A stretch of DNA of 25,076 nt from an uncultured Lachnospiraceae bacterium (lineage in GTDB: Bacteria; Bacillota; Clostridia; Lachnospirales; Lachnospiraceae): assembly GCA_910579935.1 (NCBI GenBank), contig CAJTVQ010000054.1:1-25076 (forward strand), in the 5' to 3' direction. A model generated the notes under the pieces. It was not told the origin of the DNA, made no database searches, and was given only the letters and a program-made list of their open reading frames with translations. A program made the translations under genes and the position numbers. Each line of letters begins with the position of its first letter. Position 1 is the stretch's first letter. This document shows positions 1-7,812 of the stretch, piece after piece.

Positions 1-209
1 ATTAAGACGCAACGGACGCTTAGACGTGTAAATCGCCAAATCCTTTTTATATATATACATACGGCTATGGGGGATTCCCTGTTATATATATAAATACTTT
101 TAAATTTAAAATAGAAAAAGAAGTGTCTTAGCGTATAAAGACAGGAAATACAAGGGTTCGGGCGCATTTTGGAAGCGTCTATATTACGTCCTTTCAAAGC
201 GTCTGTTAT
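1..209. other. AT-rich leader region, no gene seen
   Basis: No credible coding region was found here. The stretch is AT-rich, with two runs of alternating TA (about 49-58 and 80-91) flanking a short GGGGGATTCCC palindrome-like core. The word AAGCGTCT occurs twice (about 172-180 and 196-204). It probably belongs to the interior of the mobile element whose recombinase follows. Confidence 0.4.
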
Positions 210-249
210 CCGGCAGAGTAATTTTACACCTTGCCGGGCTTTTATTTTT
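210..249 (+). terminator. possible Rho-independent terminator
   Basis: CCGGCA (210-215) pairs with TGCCGG (232-237) across a 16-nt loop and is followed by a T-rich tail (GCTTTTATTTTTC, 238-250). The stem is only six base pairs, so this is a moderate call. It would end a transcript entering from the left of the window. Confidence 0.45.
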
Positions 250-304
250 CAGGGCAGGACACGGAAAACGTCTGACATTAGATTAAAATGTGGAGGGAAT
301 ATAT

Positions 305-502
305 TTGAATAAAACAAAACTGATAGTGACAAGGGTATTTGACAGCAGGAGAACGCCGCAGGATGCGTTTGTGAGGGCAATATTAAATTCCGACAAAGAG
401 GAAAAGTGCTTGCAGGCATCGGGGGATTCCGATATAATAGAAACCGGAGAACCACTTTGCAGTTCACCAGCTTTTTCCGGGAAGGGAGAAGCGAATGGGT
501 AG
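305..502 (+). CDS. small protein of unknown function upstream of recombinase
   Basis: I do not recognise this 65-residue protein. The chosen start is TTG at 305, because GGAGGG (292-297) lies seven bases upstream; an in-frame GTG at 290 would place that ribosome site inside the gene. The N-terminal half (MNKTKLIVTRVFD, then TPQDAFVRAILN) looks like a compact alpha/beta fold. The C-terminal half is polar and low in complexity. It overlaps the recombinase start by eight bases, which suggests translational coupling and a function linked to the mobile element, for example in controlling excision. That role is inference from position only. Confidence 0.5.
   Translation: MNKTKLIVTRVFDSRRTPQDAFVRAILNSDKEEKCLQASGDSDIIETGEPLCSSPAFSGKGEANG
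410..438 (+). promoter_or_regulatory. candidate promoter inside the small ORF
   Basis: TTGCAG (410-415) and a perfect TATAAT (433-438) are separated by 17 bases. Transcription would start near 445, about 50 bases before the recombinase ATG, allowing the recombinase to be made without the upstream small ORF. The -35 matches consensus at only the first three positions. Confidence 0.4.
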
Positions 503-2156
503 GACTACATACAAAACAGCACCAAAAGGCGGGTTATATACCCGATTGTCCGTTGATGACGGCATCACGGACAGGGAAAGCAATTCCATAACGAGCCAGA
601 AGCAGATGCTCACGCAGTACGCACAATACCACGGGATAGAGGTCGTGGAAACCTACGTTGACGACGGTTGGAGCGGTACGAATTTTGAAAGACCGGATTT
701 TAAGCGCATGATTGAGGATATTGAAAGCGGGAAAATCAACACGGTCATCACAAAAGACCTCTCACGCCTTGGGCGTGACTATTTGCAGACAGGGTACTAT
801 ACCGAAGTGTATTTCCCCGGTAAAAAGGTACGCTACATTGCAATCAGTGACGGGATTGACACCTCTATGGGGTACAATGAGATGGCTCCGTTCAAGAACC
901 TGTTTAACGATTTTTACGCACGTGACATCTCAAAGAAAATCCGCAGCACCATGACCACGAAGGCAAGGGCGGGCGTCTACCACAGCACCGTGCCGCCGTT
1001 CGGCTACCGGAAATCGCCGGAGGACAGCCACAAGCTGATACCGGATGCGGAAACAGCGCCGATTGTACGGCGTATGTATGAGCTTGCCGTGCAGGGGAAA
1101 GGCTACAAGGCAATCGGCAACGTGCTGAAAAGGGAGCGCATACCGATACCCGCATACTGGCACCATGTAAGGGGCGAACGGACGTGGGCGGGTTTTCAGG
1201 GCGAGGGGCATATCTCCAACTATATGTGGAACGAAACCACGATAAAATGGATACTCTCGCACGAGGTCTACATCGGGAGCCTTGTGGCGCAGAAACAGTC
1301 AAAGCTGTTCAAGGTCGGCAAGAACTATGTGAAGCCCAAAGACGAGTGGGTGGTGGTAAAGGACATTTTTGAGCCGATTGTTGACCTGGAACTGTGGGAG
1401 CGTGTGCAGGAAGTCAACGGGAAGCGCAGGCGGATGTGCAAGGCAAAAAGGGAGCCGAGTATCTTTTCCGGCATTGCCTACTGCCCGGACTGCGGCAGGC
1501 GCATTTCATTCTTTCCTGAACGGACAAGCAAAAACAATCCTGAAAAGACGTATTTCGGCTCATGCCAGAACTACAAGGCGAACGGGCCGGACGGATGCAC
1601 GCCGCACCGCATCAAGGAGCAGGACTTGTATGACATCGTTCTGAAGGACATCAGGGAATGGGCGACAATGGCACTTGCAGACGAGCAGGCAGTCCTTGGC
1701 AGGGTTATGGAACAGCAACAGATTAACAGTACCGCGGATTATGGTTTGGTTGAGGGGAAAAGGCGAACCATTGAGAAAAGGCTTGGGGAAATCGAGAAAG
1801 TCATAAGCAAGCTGTATGAGGATTACGCACTCGGCAGGCTTGCGGGGGCAAGTATAGACAACCTTATGCCGAAGTACCAGAGGGAGCAGGAAGAGCTCAA
1901 AAAACAGCTTTCCGCATTGCAGGAGCAGTCGGCAGAGCATGACGCTACAGAGCAGAATGCGGAAAAGTGGATAAGCCTGATCCGGCAGTACAGTGACCTG
2001 AAGGAATTAAATTCTTGTATCATCAATGAACTTATCACAAAGATTTTAGTGGGCGACAAACGCCGGGTAAATGGTGAGAAAGTTCAGTCTATCGAAATCC
2101 ATTACCGTTTCATCGGAAATCTGACCGACAGCGGGAATGGGGAAACAATTCAATAA
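495..2156 (+). CDS. large serine recombinase (site-specific integrase/excisionase)
   Basis: A 553-residue large serine recombinase, the class that integrates and excises conjugative or mobilizable elements by cutting and rejoining DNA at att sites. The N-terminal resolvase domain (about 10-160) carries the nucleophile motif YTRLS with Ser19, and the motif KDLSRLGRDY. A Recombinase domain follows (about 170-290, VPPFGYRK near its start). A zinc ribbon begins with CPDCGRR near residue 335 and has two later Cys. A long charged coiled-coil region (about 400-500) comes next, and the C-terminus ends in a DUF4368-like segment (EIHYRFIGNL). The length is normal for the family. GGGAAGGGAGAAG (479-491) serves as ribosome site. 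Its position suggests that it closes one end of an integrated element lying mainly to the left. Confidence 0.95.
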   Translation: MGRTTYKTAPKGGLYTRLSVDDGITDRESNSITSQKQMLTQYAQYHGIEVVETYVDDGWSGTNFERPDFKRMIEDIESGKINTVITKDLSRLGRDYLQTGYYTEVYFPGKKVRYIAISDGIDTSMGYNEMAPFKNLFNDFYARDISKKIRSTMTTKARAGVYHSTVPPFGYRKSPEDSHKLIPDAETAPIVRRMYELAVQGKGYKAIGNVLKRERIPIPAYWHHVRGERTWAGFQGEGHISNYMWNETTIKWILSHEVYIGSLVAQKQSKLFKVGKNYVKPKDEWVVVKDIFEPIVDLELWERVQEVNGKRRRMCKAKREPSIFSGIAYCPDCGRRISFFPERTSKNNPEKTYFGSCQNYKANGPDGCTPHRIKEQDLYDIVLKDIREWATMALADEQAVLGRVMEQQQINSTADYGLVEGKRRTIEKRLGEIEKVISKLYEDYALGRLAGASIDNLMPKYQREQEELKKQLSALQEQSAEHDATEQNAEKWISLIRQYSDLKELNSCIINELITKILVGDKRRVNGEKVQSIEIHYRFIGNLTDSGNGETIQ

Positions 2157-2172
2157 AAAATCCAGTTAAAAA

Positions 2173-2222
2173 CAATTTAGCTGTAAAAACCGACTTTATC
2201 GGGTATTTACAGAGCTGAATTG
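2173..2222. repeat. 50-bp imperfect palindrome after the recombinase; possible att half or hairpin
   Basis: CAATTTAGCT (2173-2182) is mirrored by AGCTGAATTG (2213-2222). Inside it, GTAAA (2183-2187) is mirrored by TTTAC (2206-2210), and CCGA (2190-2193) by TCGG (2199-2202), centred on CTTTA. No T-run follows, so a terminator is unlikely. Size, symmetry and position just past a large serine recombinase resemble an attachment site, but the true crossover cannot be placed from one copy. Confidence 0.4.
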
Positions 2223-2302
2223 CAAGGCAGCCTCAGGAGCGGGACAGAGGCAGGGCAGACAGAAACTGAAAATTGATTTCCGTGTAAAATAGAATTAATT
2301 TA

Positions 2303-2331
2303 TTGATACAAAGCAGTCGATAAGGTATAAT
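2303..2331 (+). promoter_or_regulatory. strong sigma-A-type promoter
   Basis: TTGATA (2303-2308), a 17-base spacer and a perfect TATAAT (2326-2331). Transcription would begin near 2338, leaving a leader of about 100 bases before the gene at 2440. Confidence 0.75.
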
Positions 2332-2350
2332 GTAAGAATCAGGTTACGGG

Positions 2351-2388
2351 ACGTGTTTGAAAGATATTTAGAGATTTTTCAAACACGT
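2351..2388 (+). promoter_or_regulatory. leader hairpin, 12-bp perfect stem
   Basis: ACGTGTTTGAAA (2351-2362) pairs perfectly with TTTCAAACACGT (2377-2388) around a 14-base loop, in the leader between promoter and ribosome site. Only TTTT follows before GGCGGG, so it is at best a weak terminator. It could be an attenuator, an mRNA-stability element or a protein operator. Confidence 0.5.
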
Positions 2389-2439
2389 TTTGGCGGGTAA
2401 GCGTATAGAAATGACAGAAGAGCGGAGGAGGAATATGGA

Positions 2440-2985
2440 ATGGCGTTTCGGCCTGTGGAGCGGATGCAGATAAAAAATGCCGTGGAGCGGGCGCTTCATG
2501 TACCCGGTAATTATCAGGGCGGCATACTGGAGATGGCGATGGTGTTTGACTGCAATTTGTCCAGGGAGCGTGCAGTGCAGGCGGGAAAGGATATGGCAGC
2601 ATTGTTAAAATCCCATAGTGAAGTGTTCCGGAATGTAAGGCTGAATACGATATGCTGGGAAGGAGACGGGCAGTTGGAGAAAGAAGTGACATCCATTCCC
2701 CGATTGCAGATGGGAGGATGCCTGGACGGATACCGGTGCAGGCGGGATAAAAAAAGACTGGAACTGTTGGCAGGAGAGCTGAAGAAATTCTATGCCCGTT
2801 CCAAACTGATTCTGCTGTTTACGGACGGAGACTGCCGGATAAGGGATGAGGAGCTTTTTAAGGAAAATATGCATCCTTTTCTGTATCGGAAGTTCATAGT
2901 CATACGGCTTTGCGAGGACGGACAGGACGAAGACGGCTGGCAGGCAAAGGTACATACAGGGATGGAGAAAGATTGGATGTGGTGA
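2440..2985 (+). CDS. unrecognised protein with VWA-like fold features
   Basis: I do not recognise this 181-residue protein by family name. Start ATG 2440 has GGAGGAGG (2424-2431) eight bases upstream. Features recalling a von Willebrand factor A fold are a hydrophobic strand ending in FDCNLS (near residues 32-37, like a degenerate DxSxS metal site), a later strand VRLNTICWEGD, and a strand ending in LLFTDGD (near 127-133). The C-terminal part is polar and ends MEKDWMW. No signal peptide or membrane segment is seen. It follows a strong promoter and a leader hairpin, and its stop is four bases before the phosphatase start, so the two are an operon and may act together. The VWA reading is inference from pattern only. 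Confidence 0.7.
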   Translation: MAFRPVERMQIKNAVERALHVPGNYQGGILEMAMVFDCNLSRERAVQAGKDMAALLKSHSEVFRNVRLNTICWEGDGQLEKEVTSIPRLQMGGCLDGYRCRRDKKRLELLAGELKKFYARSKLILLFTDGDCRIRDEELFKENMHPFLYRKFIVIRLCEDGQDEDGWQAKVHTGMEKDWMW

Positions 2986-2989
2986 AAGA

Positions 2990-3811
2990 GTGATACAGGA
3001 AGTTAGGAAAATTCATTTGGAAGGTGTGCGCAATACAAGGGATTTGGGCGGATATCGGACGGGGGACGGAAGGAGGATCAAACCTTGCCATTTAATCAGA
3101 AGCGGTCAGCTTCATGATTTGACGGAGCGGGATAAGGAGATACTGACCCGTGACTATTCTCTTGCGGTAATTGTGGATTTCCGTACCCATGCGGAAAAAG
3201 AAGAAAACCCGGATCCGGATATACATGGAGTGGCTTATATCCATAATCCCATTCTGGAAGAAAAGACACTGGGAATCACCAGAGAGAAAGAAGCGGATAA
3301 TGATGTGGTGAGTATGGTGCTGAATGGTTTAGGGGATGGAAAAGAAGCAGGTGTGGATTACATGAAGAAAATTTATGGGAACCTGCTTACCAATACTTTT
3401 TCCATAAAGCAGTATTCCAATTTCTTTCAGATTCTGTTAAAACAGGAAACAGGAGCGGTTCTGTGGCATTGTACGGCAGGAAAAGACAGAGCAGGAACCG
3501 GTACGGCGCTGGTGCTGGAAGCATTGGGAGTGCCAAGGGAGCAGATTATCGCGGATTATCTGAAAGTCAACGAGTTTCTGGCGGAGGAAATTAACCAAAG
3601 CGTAAGAGAGTTGGTGGAGAAAACGGGGAATGTGCAGTTGGGTGAACAGCTCCGGATGCTGTTCAGCGTACAGGAGGAGTACATACAGACGATATTCGGA
3701 ATGATCGATCAGGAATATGGCGGCATAGAGCGGTTTATGAAAGAAGAAATGGGATTGGCGGAGGACTTCCGGGATGCATTGAGGGGTAAATACCTGACAG
3801 GGAAAATCTGA
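2990..3811 (+). CDS. tyrosine/serine protein phosphatase (Y_phosphatase3 type)
   Basis: A 273-residue phosphatase of the Cys-dependent class. The P-loop is HCTAGKDRAG, with catalytic Cys161 and Arg167 (Cx5R). The N-terminal motif VRNTRDLGGY (about 13-22) is typical of the bacterial tyrosine/serine phosphatase family that includes Mycobacterium PtpB and Listeria LipA. The family hydrolyses phosphotyrosine, and some members also phosphoserine or phosphoinositides. The start is GTG 2990, because the family begins shortly before the RDLGG motif and no ATG precedes it. The ribosome site is weak, so translation is probably coupled to the preceding gene, whose stop is four bases upstream. There is no signal peptide, so it is likely cytosolic. 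The substrate is unknown. Confidence 0.9.
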   Translation: MIQEVRKIHLEGVRNTRDLGGYRTGDGRRIKPCHLIRSGQLHDLTERDKEILTRDYSLAVIVDFRTHAEKEENPDPDIHGVAYIHNPILEEKTLGITREKEADNDVVSMVLNGLGDGKEAGVDYMKKIYGNLLTNTFSIKQYSNFFQILLKQETGAVLWHCTAGKDRAGTGTALVLEALGVPREQIIADYLKVNEFLAEEINQSVRELVEKTGNVQLGEQLRMLFSVQEEYIQTIFGMIDQEYGGIERFMKEEMGLAEDFRDALRGKYLTGKI

Positions 3812-3908
3812 TGTCAGGCAGACATGAACAGCTTTGCAGTTGGGGGCAGGATAATGGGAACCCCGTACATCGGATACATATCGGAGATGGAAGGAAATGG
3901 AGGATATT

Positions 3909-5015
3909 ATGGCAAAATCGAAAGTTTATTACACAAATATGAGGACATCATTTAACGAGAATCTTCCCCAAAAGCTGGAGCGGCTGATAAGGACGGCAGG
4001 AATCGGTGAAATTGATTTTGATAAAAAGTATACGGCAATTAAGATTCATTTCGGGGAACCGGGAAATCTGGCATATTTACGTCCTAATTATGCAGCGGTT
4101 GTGGTGAAGGTAATTAAGGAACTGGGCGGCAGGCCTTTTCTTACGGACTGCAATACCCTGTATGTAGGCGGCAGGAAGAATGCGCTGGATCATATGGATG
4201 CCGCATATCAGAACGGCTTTTCCCCGTTTTCCACGGGATGCCATGTCATTATTGCCGACGGATTAAAAGGAACGGATGAAGCGCTGGTGCCGGTAGAGGG
4301 CGGCGAGTATGTGAAGGAAGCGAAAATCGGGCGCGCAGTGATGGATGCGGATGTATTTATTACGCTGAATCACTTTAAGGGACATGAAGCGACCGGTTTC
4401 GGGGGTGCACTGAAAAATATTGGTATGGGCTGCGGTTCACGGGCAGGAAAGATGGAAATGCACAGCGCCGGAAAGCCCTATGTGAATCAGGAAGCATGTG
4501 TCGGGTGCGGACGCTGTATCAAGATATGCGCTCACGATGCACCGTCCATCACGGATAAGAAAGCAGTTATTAGCCATGAGAAGTGCGTAGGCTGCGGACG
4601 CTGCATCGGTGTATGTCCGATGGATGCGGTAGAGCCTGCAGGAGATGAATCCAATGATATCCTGAACCGGAAGATAGCGGAATACAGCAAAGCCGTACTG
4701 GAGGGTCGTCCGCATTTCCATATCAGCCTTGTAGTGGATGTGACGCCTAACTGCGACTGTCATGCAGAAAACGATATTCCGATCGTACCCGATGTGGGAA
4801 TGTTTGCTTCTTTTGATCCGGTGGCTTTAGACCTTGCCTGTGCGGACGCCGTGAACAGACAGCCGGTCGTTGCCAACAGCCAGCTGGACCGTATGCCGCA
4901 TGTACACCATGACCATTTCATGGATTCCGCGCCGCAGACGAATTGGAAATCTTCGATTGAACATGCGGTGAAAATCGGGATTGGGAATGATGAGTATGAG
5001 CTGGTGGAGATATAG
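3909..5015 (+). CDS. DUF362 domain iron-sulfur protein
   Basis: A 368-residue DUF362 protein with an inserted pair of 4Fe-4S clusters. Two CxxCxxCxxxC motifs are visible (Cys197, 200, 203, 207 and Cys226, 229, 232, 236), each read CVGCGRCI and followed by a proline- or alanine-containing ferredoxin turn. The N-terminal part contains the DUF362 signatures KIHFGEPGN and LTDCNTLY. DUF362 proteins are common in anaerobes and are presumed to act in electron transfer; no specific reaction is established. ATG 3909 is preferred over ATG 3897, because TGGAGG (3898-3903) sits five bases upstream of 3909 and the family often begins MAKSKVYY. The gene is preceded by about 97 bases with no obvious promoter or terminator. 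Confidence 0.9.
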   Translation: MAKSKVYYTNMRTSFNENLPQKLERLIRTAGIGEIDFDKKYTAIKIHFGEPGNLAYLRPNYAAVVVKVIKELGGRPFLTDCNTLYVGGRKNALDHMDAAYQNGFSPFSTGCHVIIADGLKGTDEALVPVEGGEYVKEAKIGRAVMDADVFITLNHFKGHEATGFGGALKNIGMGCGSRAGKMEMHSAGKPYVNQEACVGCGRCIKICAHDAPSITDKKAVISHEKCVGCGRCIGVCPMDAVEPAGDESNDILNRKIAEYSKAVLEGRPHFHISLVVDVTPNCDCHAENDIPIVPDVGMFASFDPVALDLACADAVNRQPVVANSQLDRMPHVHHDHFMDSAPQTNWKSSIEHAVKIGIGNDEYELVEI

Positions 5016-5063
5016 ACAGGACCAGACGGTTAGAAATTCAGGAGAAGCAAAGAGGTTTGATTT

Positions 5064-6030
5064 ATGGGAATTTATCTGAATCCGGGAAATGACGGTTTTT
5101 GGGAGGCAGTCAATTCCAAAATATATGTGGACAAAACGAATCTGATAGCGTGTACAAACGAACTGGTCGGTACGGAACAAAAATTTATCTGTGTCAGCAG
5201 ACCCAGACGTTTTGGAAAATCCATGACATTAAAAATGCTTGCATATATATGAAAACAAAGAAAAAATTTATTTTTCTGATAGATGAGTGGGACTGCGTGA
5301 TGCGCGAGCGGCAAAACTCGGAGACTATGCAGAAGCAGTATTTGGATTTCCTGCGAAATCTTCTAAAGGACCAGCCTTATGTGGCGCTTGCATACATGAC
5401 AGGAATACTGCCTGTAAAAAAATACGGCGAGCATTCTGCATTGAATATGTTCATCGAGTATTCGATGACCGATCAGGATGTACTGGAAGAGTATACGGGA
5501 TTTACCGGGACTGAGGTGAAAGAACTGTACGAACAGCTTCAAATGAATTTTGCGGAAACAGGCAGTTGGTATGATGGATATACATTTTCGGATTTCCGCC
5601 ATATATATAATCCAAAATCCGTAGTGGAGGCAATGCGGCGTCGTAAATTTTCAAATTATTGGGCATCCACGGAAGTCTATGACGCATTGAAAACCTATAT
5701 TACCATGGACTTTGGCGGACTCCGTGCAGATATTGCACGGATGCACGTCGGCGGACGTGTCAGGGTAAATACACGCAGTTTCCGGAATGATATGCATAAT
5801 TTTGAAGTAAAAGATGATGTGCTTACATTGTTGGTTCATTTAGGATATTTGGCGTATGATTCTGCGGAAAAGGAAGTTTTTATTCTGAATAAGGAAATCG
5901 TGGAAGAATTTGAGATGGCAATGAGTGTGGAGGCTGGTCAGAAGTCATGCGTGTTATAAAGGCTTCGGAGAAACTTCTTGAGGATACGTTGTCATGCAAT
6001 GAAAAAGGAATTCTGACAAAAAGTGTCTGA
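5064..6030 (+). pseudogene. degenerate AAA-ATPase-like/PD-(D/E)XK family gene
   Basis: This is a remnant of the AAA-ATPase_like family (PF09820; usually fused to a C-terminal DUF1703 nuclease), which normally has 500-600 residues. The first piece (5064-5252) has the YVDKTNLI segment and the Walker A-like RPRRFGKSMTL, then stops. The reading continues in another frame from 5249 with the Walker B-like FLIDEWDCV, so some 70-80 residues that normally separate these motifs are missing. The second piece stops at 5959. A third frame from 5947 continues the family sequence (VIKASEKLLEDT) and stops at 6030, with the nuclease domain lost. Two frame changes plus internal and terminal deletions make function very unlikely. 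ATGA at 5249-5252 joins the first two pieces by chance or by decay. Confidence 0.85.
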
Positions 6031-6039
6031 CAGATGGAT

Positions 6040-6095
6040 AAGAAGAATAAAAAGGGACTGCTACGGCATTGCATGAATCATAAAGCAATGCCGTA
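6040..6095 (-). terminator. Rho-independent terminator candidate for murG
   Basis: TACGGCATTGC (6062-6072) and GCAATGCCGTA (6085-6095) form a perfect 11-bp stem with a 12-base loop. Read on the minus strand, a TTTTT run follows eight bases after the stem (plus-strand A-run 6049-6053). It lies just past the murG stop. The gap between stem and T-run makes it less than ideal. Confidence 0.55.
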
Positions 6096-6117
6096 CTGCG
6101 CCGATAAGGGTTCGCTT

Positions 6118-7200
6118 TTATCTTTGCACTTTCTGTTTCAAAGTATTCTCAAGCAAATCCGTAATCGTCCGGATGGAACTGAGCTGGCTGCTCCGTCCCA
6201 TGGCTTCTACATAAGTCTGTCTGGTAAAGTAAAGTTCGTGTACTTTTTCAACCAACAGGTTTTCGGTCAGGTAATCTTCGTCGATCACCAGACTGAAACC
6301 CTGGGATTCAAAGGATTTGGCATTTAATATCTGGTCGCCCCTGCTGCTGTGTGCGGACAGGGGAATGAGAAGATTCGGTTTTTTGAGGGCGAGCAGTTCG
6401 CAGATGGAATTTGCGCCGGCCCTTGAAATAACCAGGTCAGCCATGGCAAAAATATCTTTTAATTCCGTCTTTACATATTCAAATTGTTTATAACCCTTTA
6501 TGTTCAGCATCAGGTTATCTACTTTATCCTTTCCGCAGATATGCACAACCTGAAAATCCTCCAGCAGCTTCGGAAGCGCTTCACGGACTGCTCTATTTAT
6601 GGCTTCTGCTCCTAAACTGCCGCCGATAACCATTACGACCGGTTTGTTTGAGGTAAATTTGCATAAATCATAAGCAGCTATTTTGTTGCCTTTTGCCAGC
6701 TCTTCCCGAATGGGCGAGCCGGTGAGCACTGCTCTTCCTTCTGGGAGCATGGGAATGGTTTCAGGGAAATTGCAGCATATTTTTTCCGCTACGGGAATAC
6801 ATAATTTATTGGCAAGTCCCGGTGTCATGTCCGATTCATGGATGATACACGGGATTTCCAAAGAAGCCGCGGCGCGTACTACGGGTACACTGACAAAGCC
6901 GCCCTTGGAAAATACGATATCGGGAGAGATTTTTTTTAAGTATTTTCTTGCTTCCATATATCCCTTCATGACACGGAATGGGTCAGAAAAGTTTTTTGGG
7001 TCAAAATAACGGCGGAATTTTCCGGTGGCGATTCCGTAATAGGGAATGTCAAAATCGGCAATCAGCTTTTTCTCGATTCCTTCATAGGAACCGATATAGT
7101 AGATTTCGTAATCAAGTTCACGCAGTCTTGGTATTAAAGCAATATTCGGGGTTACATGACCGGCTGTGCCGCCGCCGGTAAGGACGATTTTTTTTGCCAT
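6118..7200 (-). CDS. murG: MurG, lipid II-forming GlcNAc transferase
   Basis: A 360-residue glycosyltransferase of the MurG family. MurG transfers N-acetylglucosamine from UDP-GlcNAc to lipid I at the inner face of the membrane, making lipid II for peptidoglycan. The N-terminal GGGTAGHVTPN (about 8-18) is the lipid-binding glycine-rich loop. A second glycine-rich segment, VIGGSLGAEA (about 191-200), and the C-terminal nucleotide-sugar region with SRAGANSICELLAL (about 257-270) match the family. The length is normal. ATG 7200 is supported by GGAGGTG about eight bases upstream on the minus strand. The gene stands alone rather than in a division cell-wall cluster, which occurs in Clostridia. An ATATCAAT/ATTGATAT palindrome lies in its leader. 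Confidence 0.93.
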   Translation of the reverse strand: MAKKIVLTGGGTAGHVTPNIALIPRLRELDYEIYYIGSYEGIEKKLIADFDIPYYGIATGKFRRYFDPKNFSDPFRVMKGYMEARKYLKKISPDIVFSKGGFVSVPVVRAAASLEIPCIIHESDMTPGLANKLCIPVAEKICCNFPETIPMLPEGRAVLTGSPIREELAKGNKIAAYDLCKFTSNKPVVMVIGGSLGAEAINRAVREALPKLLEDFQVVHICGKDKVDNLMLNIKGYKQFEYVKTELKDIFAMADLVISRAGANSICELLALKKPNLLIPLSAHSSRGDQILNAKSFESQGFSLVIDEDYLTENLLVEKVHELYFTRQTYVEAMGRSSQLSSIRTITDLLENTLKQKVQR

Positions 7201-7221
7201 CTGTCAGACACCTCCAGACTG

Positions 7222-7241
7222 ATATCAATTATGATTGATAT
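7222..7241. promoter_or_regulatory. 8-bp palindrome in the murG leader
   Basis: ATATCAAT (7222-7229) and ATTGATAT (7234-7241) form a perfect inverted repeat with a 4-base centre, between the AT-rich promoter region and the ribosome site of murG. It could be an operator, or a chance event in AT-rich DNA. Confidence 0.25.
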
Positions 7242-7297
7242 ATAATTATAATATAATTCTCTGTTCTTCCGCATTTATGCATAATATGATATACCGT

Positions 7298-7534
7298 TTA
7301 AATCATGCTTTCCAATGCCTGGGCCAGCTGGTCGGGACAGGAAGTGTTTTTGAAGCCGCAGCGGATTCCCTTTAACCTGCTGATAGCTTCTTCTGCTTTC
7401 ATGCCTTCTACCAGGCGTGATATCCCCTGTAAATTACCGTTGCATCCTCCGGTAAAAGCAACGGATTTTACGATTCCGTCTTCCAATTCAATGTTAATGG
7501 ATGTAGAGCATACTCCTTTTGGCTGATACTGCAT
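7298..7534 (-). CDS. TSCPD domain protein (TIGR03905 type)
   Basis: A 78-residue protein containing the diagnostic NTSCPDQLAQAL motif near the C-terminus and the paired segment GGCNGNLQGI in the middle. This matches the small TIGR03905 family of TSCPD proteins of Clostridia. The TSCPD domain also occurs at the C-terminus of some ribonucleotide reductases, and it is thought to bind metal or nucleotide through its cysteines; the free-standing protein has no settled function. Cysteines are seen in VCSTS, GGCNGN, IRCGF and TSCPD. ATG 7534 has AAGAAGG about eight bases upstream on the minus strand. It sits about 97 bases upstream of murG on the same strand and may be transcribed with it. Confidence 0.88.
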   Translation of the reverse strand: MQYQPKGVCSTSINIELEDGIVKSVAFTGGCNGNLQGISRLVEGMKAEEAISRLKGIRCGFKNTSCPDQLAQALESMI

Positions 7535-7573
7535 AAGATAAACCTTCTTTCTCGTGTTGGATTATAGTACAAA

Positions 7574-7616
7574 TAACGAGCGCCACGCTATGCGAGCCGC
7601 TCATATGCCATCGTTA
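7574..7616. repeat. nested intergenic palindrome
   Basis: GAGCGCCACGC (7578-7588) and GCGAGCCGCTC (7592-7602) pair at 9 of 11 positions around TAT. An outer pair TAACGA (7574-7579) and TCGTTA (7611-7616) adds a second stem. The rest of the 7535-7812 gap holds no gene that I can support apart from a possible 24-codon leader ORF. There is a TATAAT on the minus strand (7561-7566) that could serve the TSCPD gene, but its -35 is weak. Confidence 0.4.
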
Positions 7617-7812
7617 TATCGCTGGAATGATTATAACAGAAAGCATATGATTTTTCCAGTAGTAATCCTTAATCTTGTCGAAATTTGCAAATGGATTACA
7701 AGGCCGGACATATTGAGATATGACTGTCTTTTGGTTTATAATAACTAAGTCAGGAAAAGGAGGCGGTTTGGAATGCGGAGGTTTTTGGCCGTGGCGGGAA
7801 TGGGGGATTGTT

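Noticed and set aside
150..165. GGGTTCGGGC resembling a tRNA T-arm
   Set aside because: No acceptor or anticodon stem can be built around it.
904..1302. Minus-strand frames within the recombinase gene
   Set aside because: They are antisense to a well-supported, conserved coding sequence and rich in Arg/Pro/Ser, as expected for a shadow.
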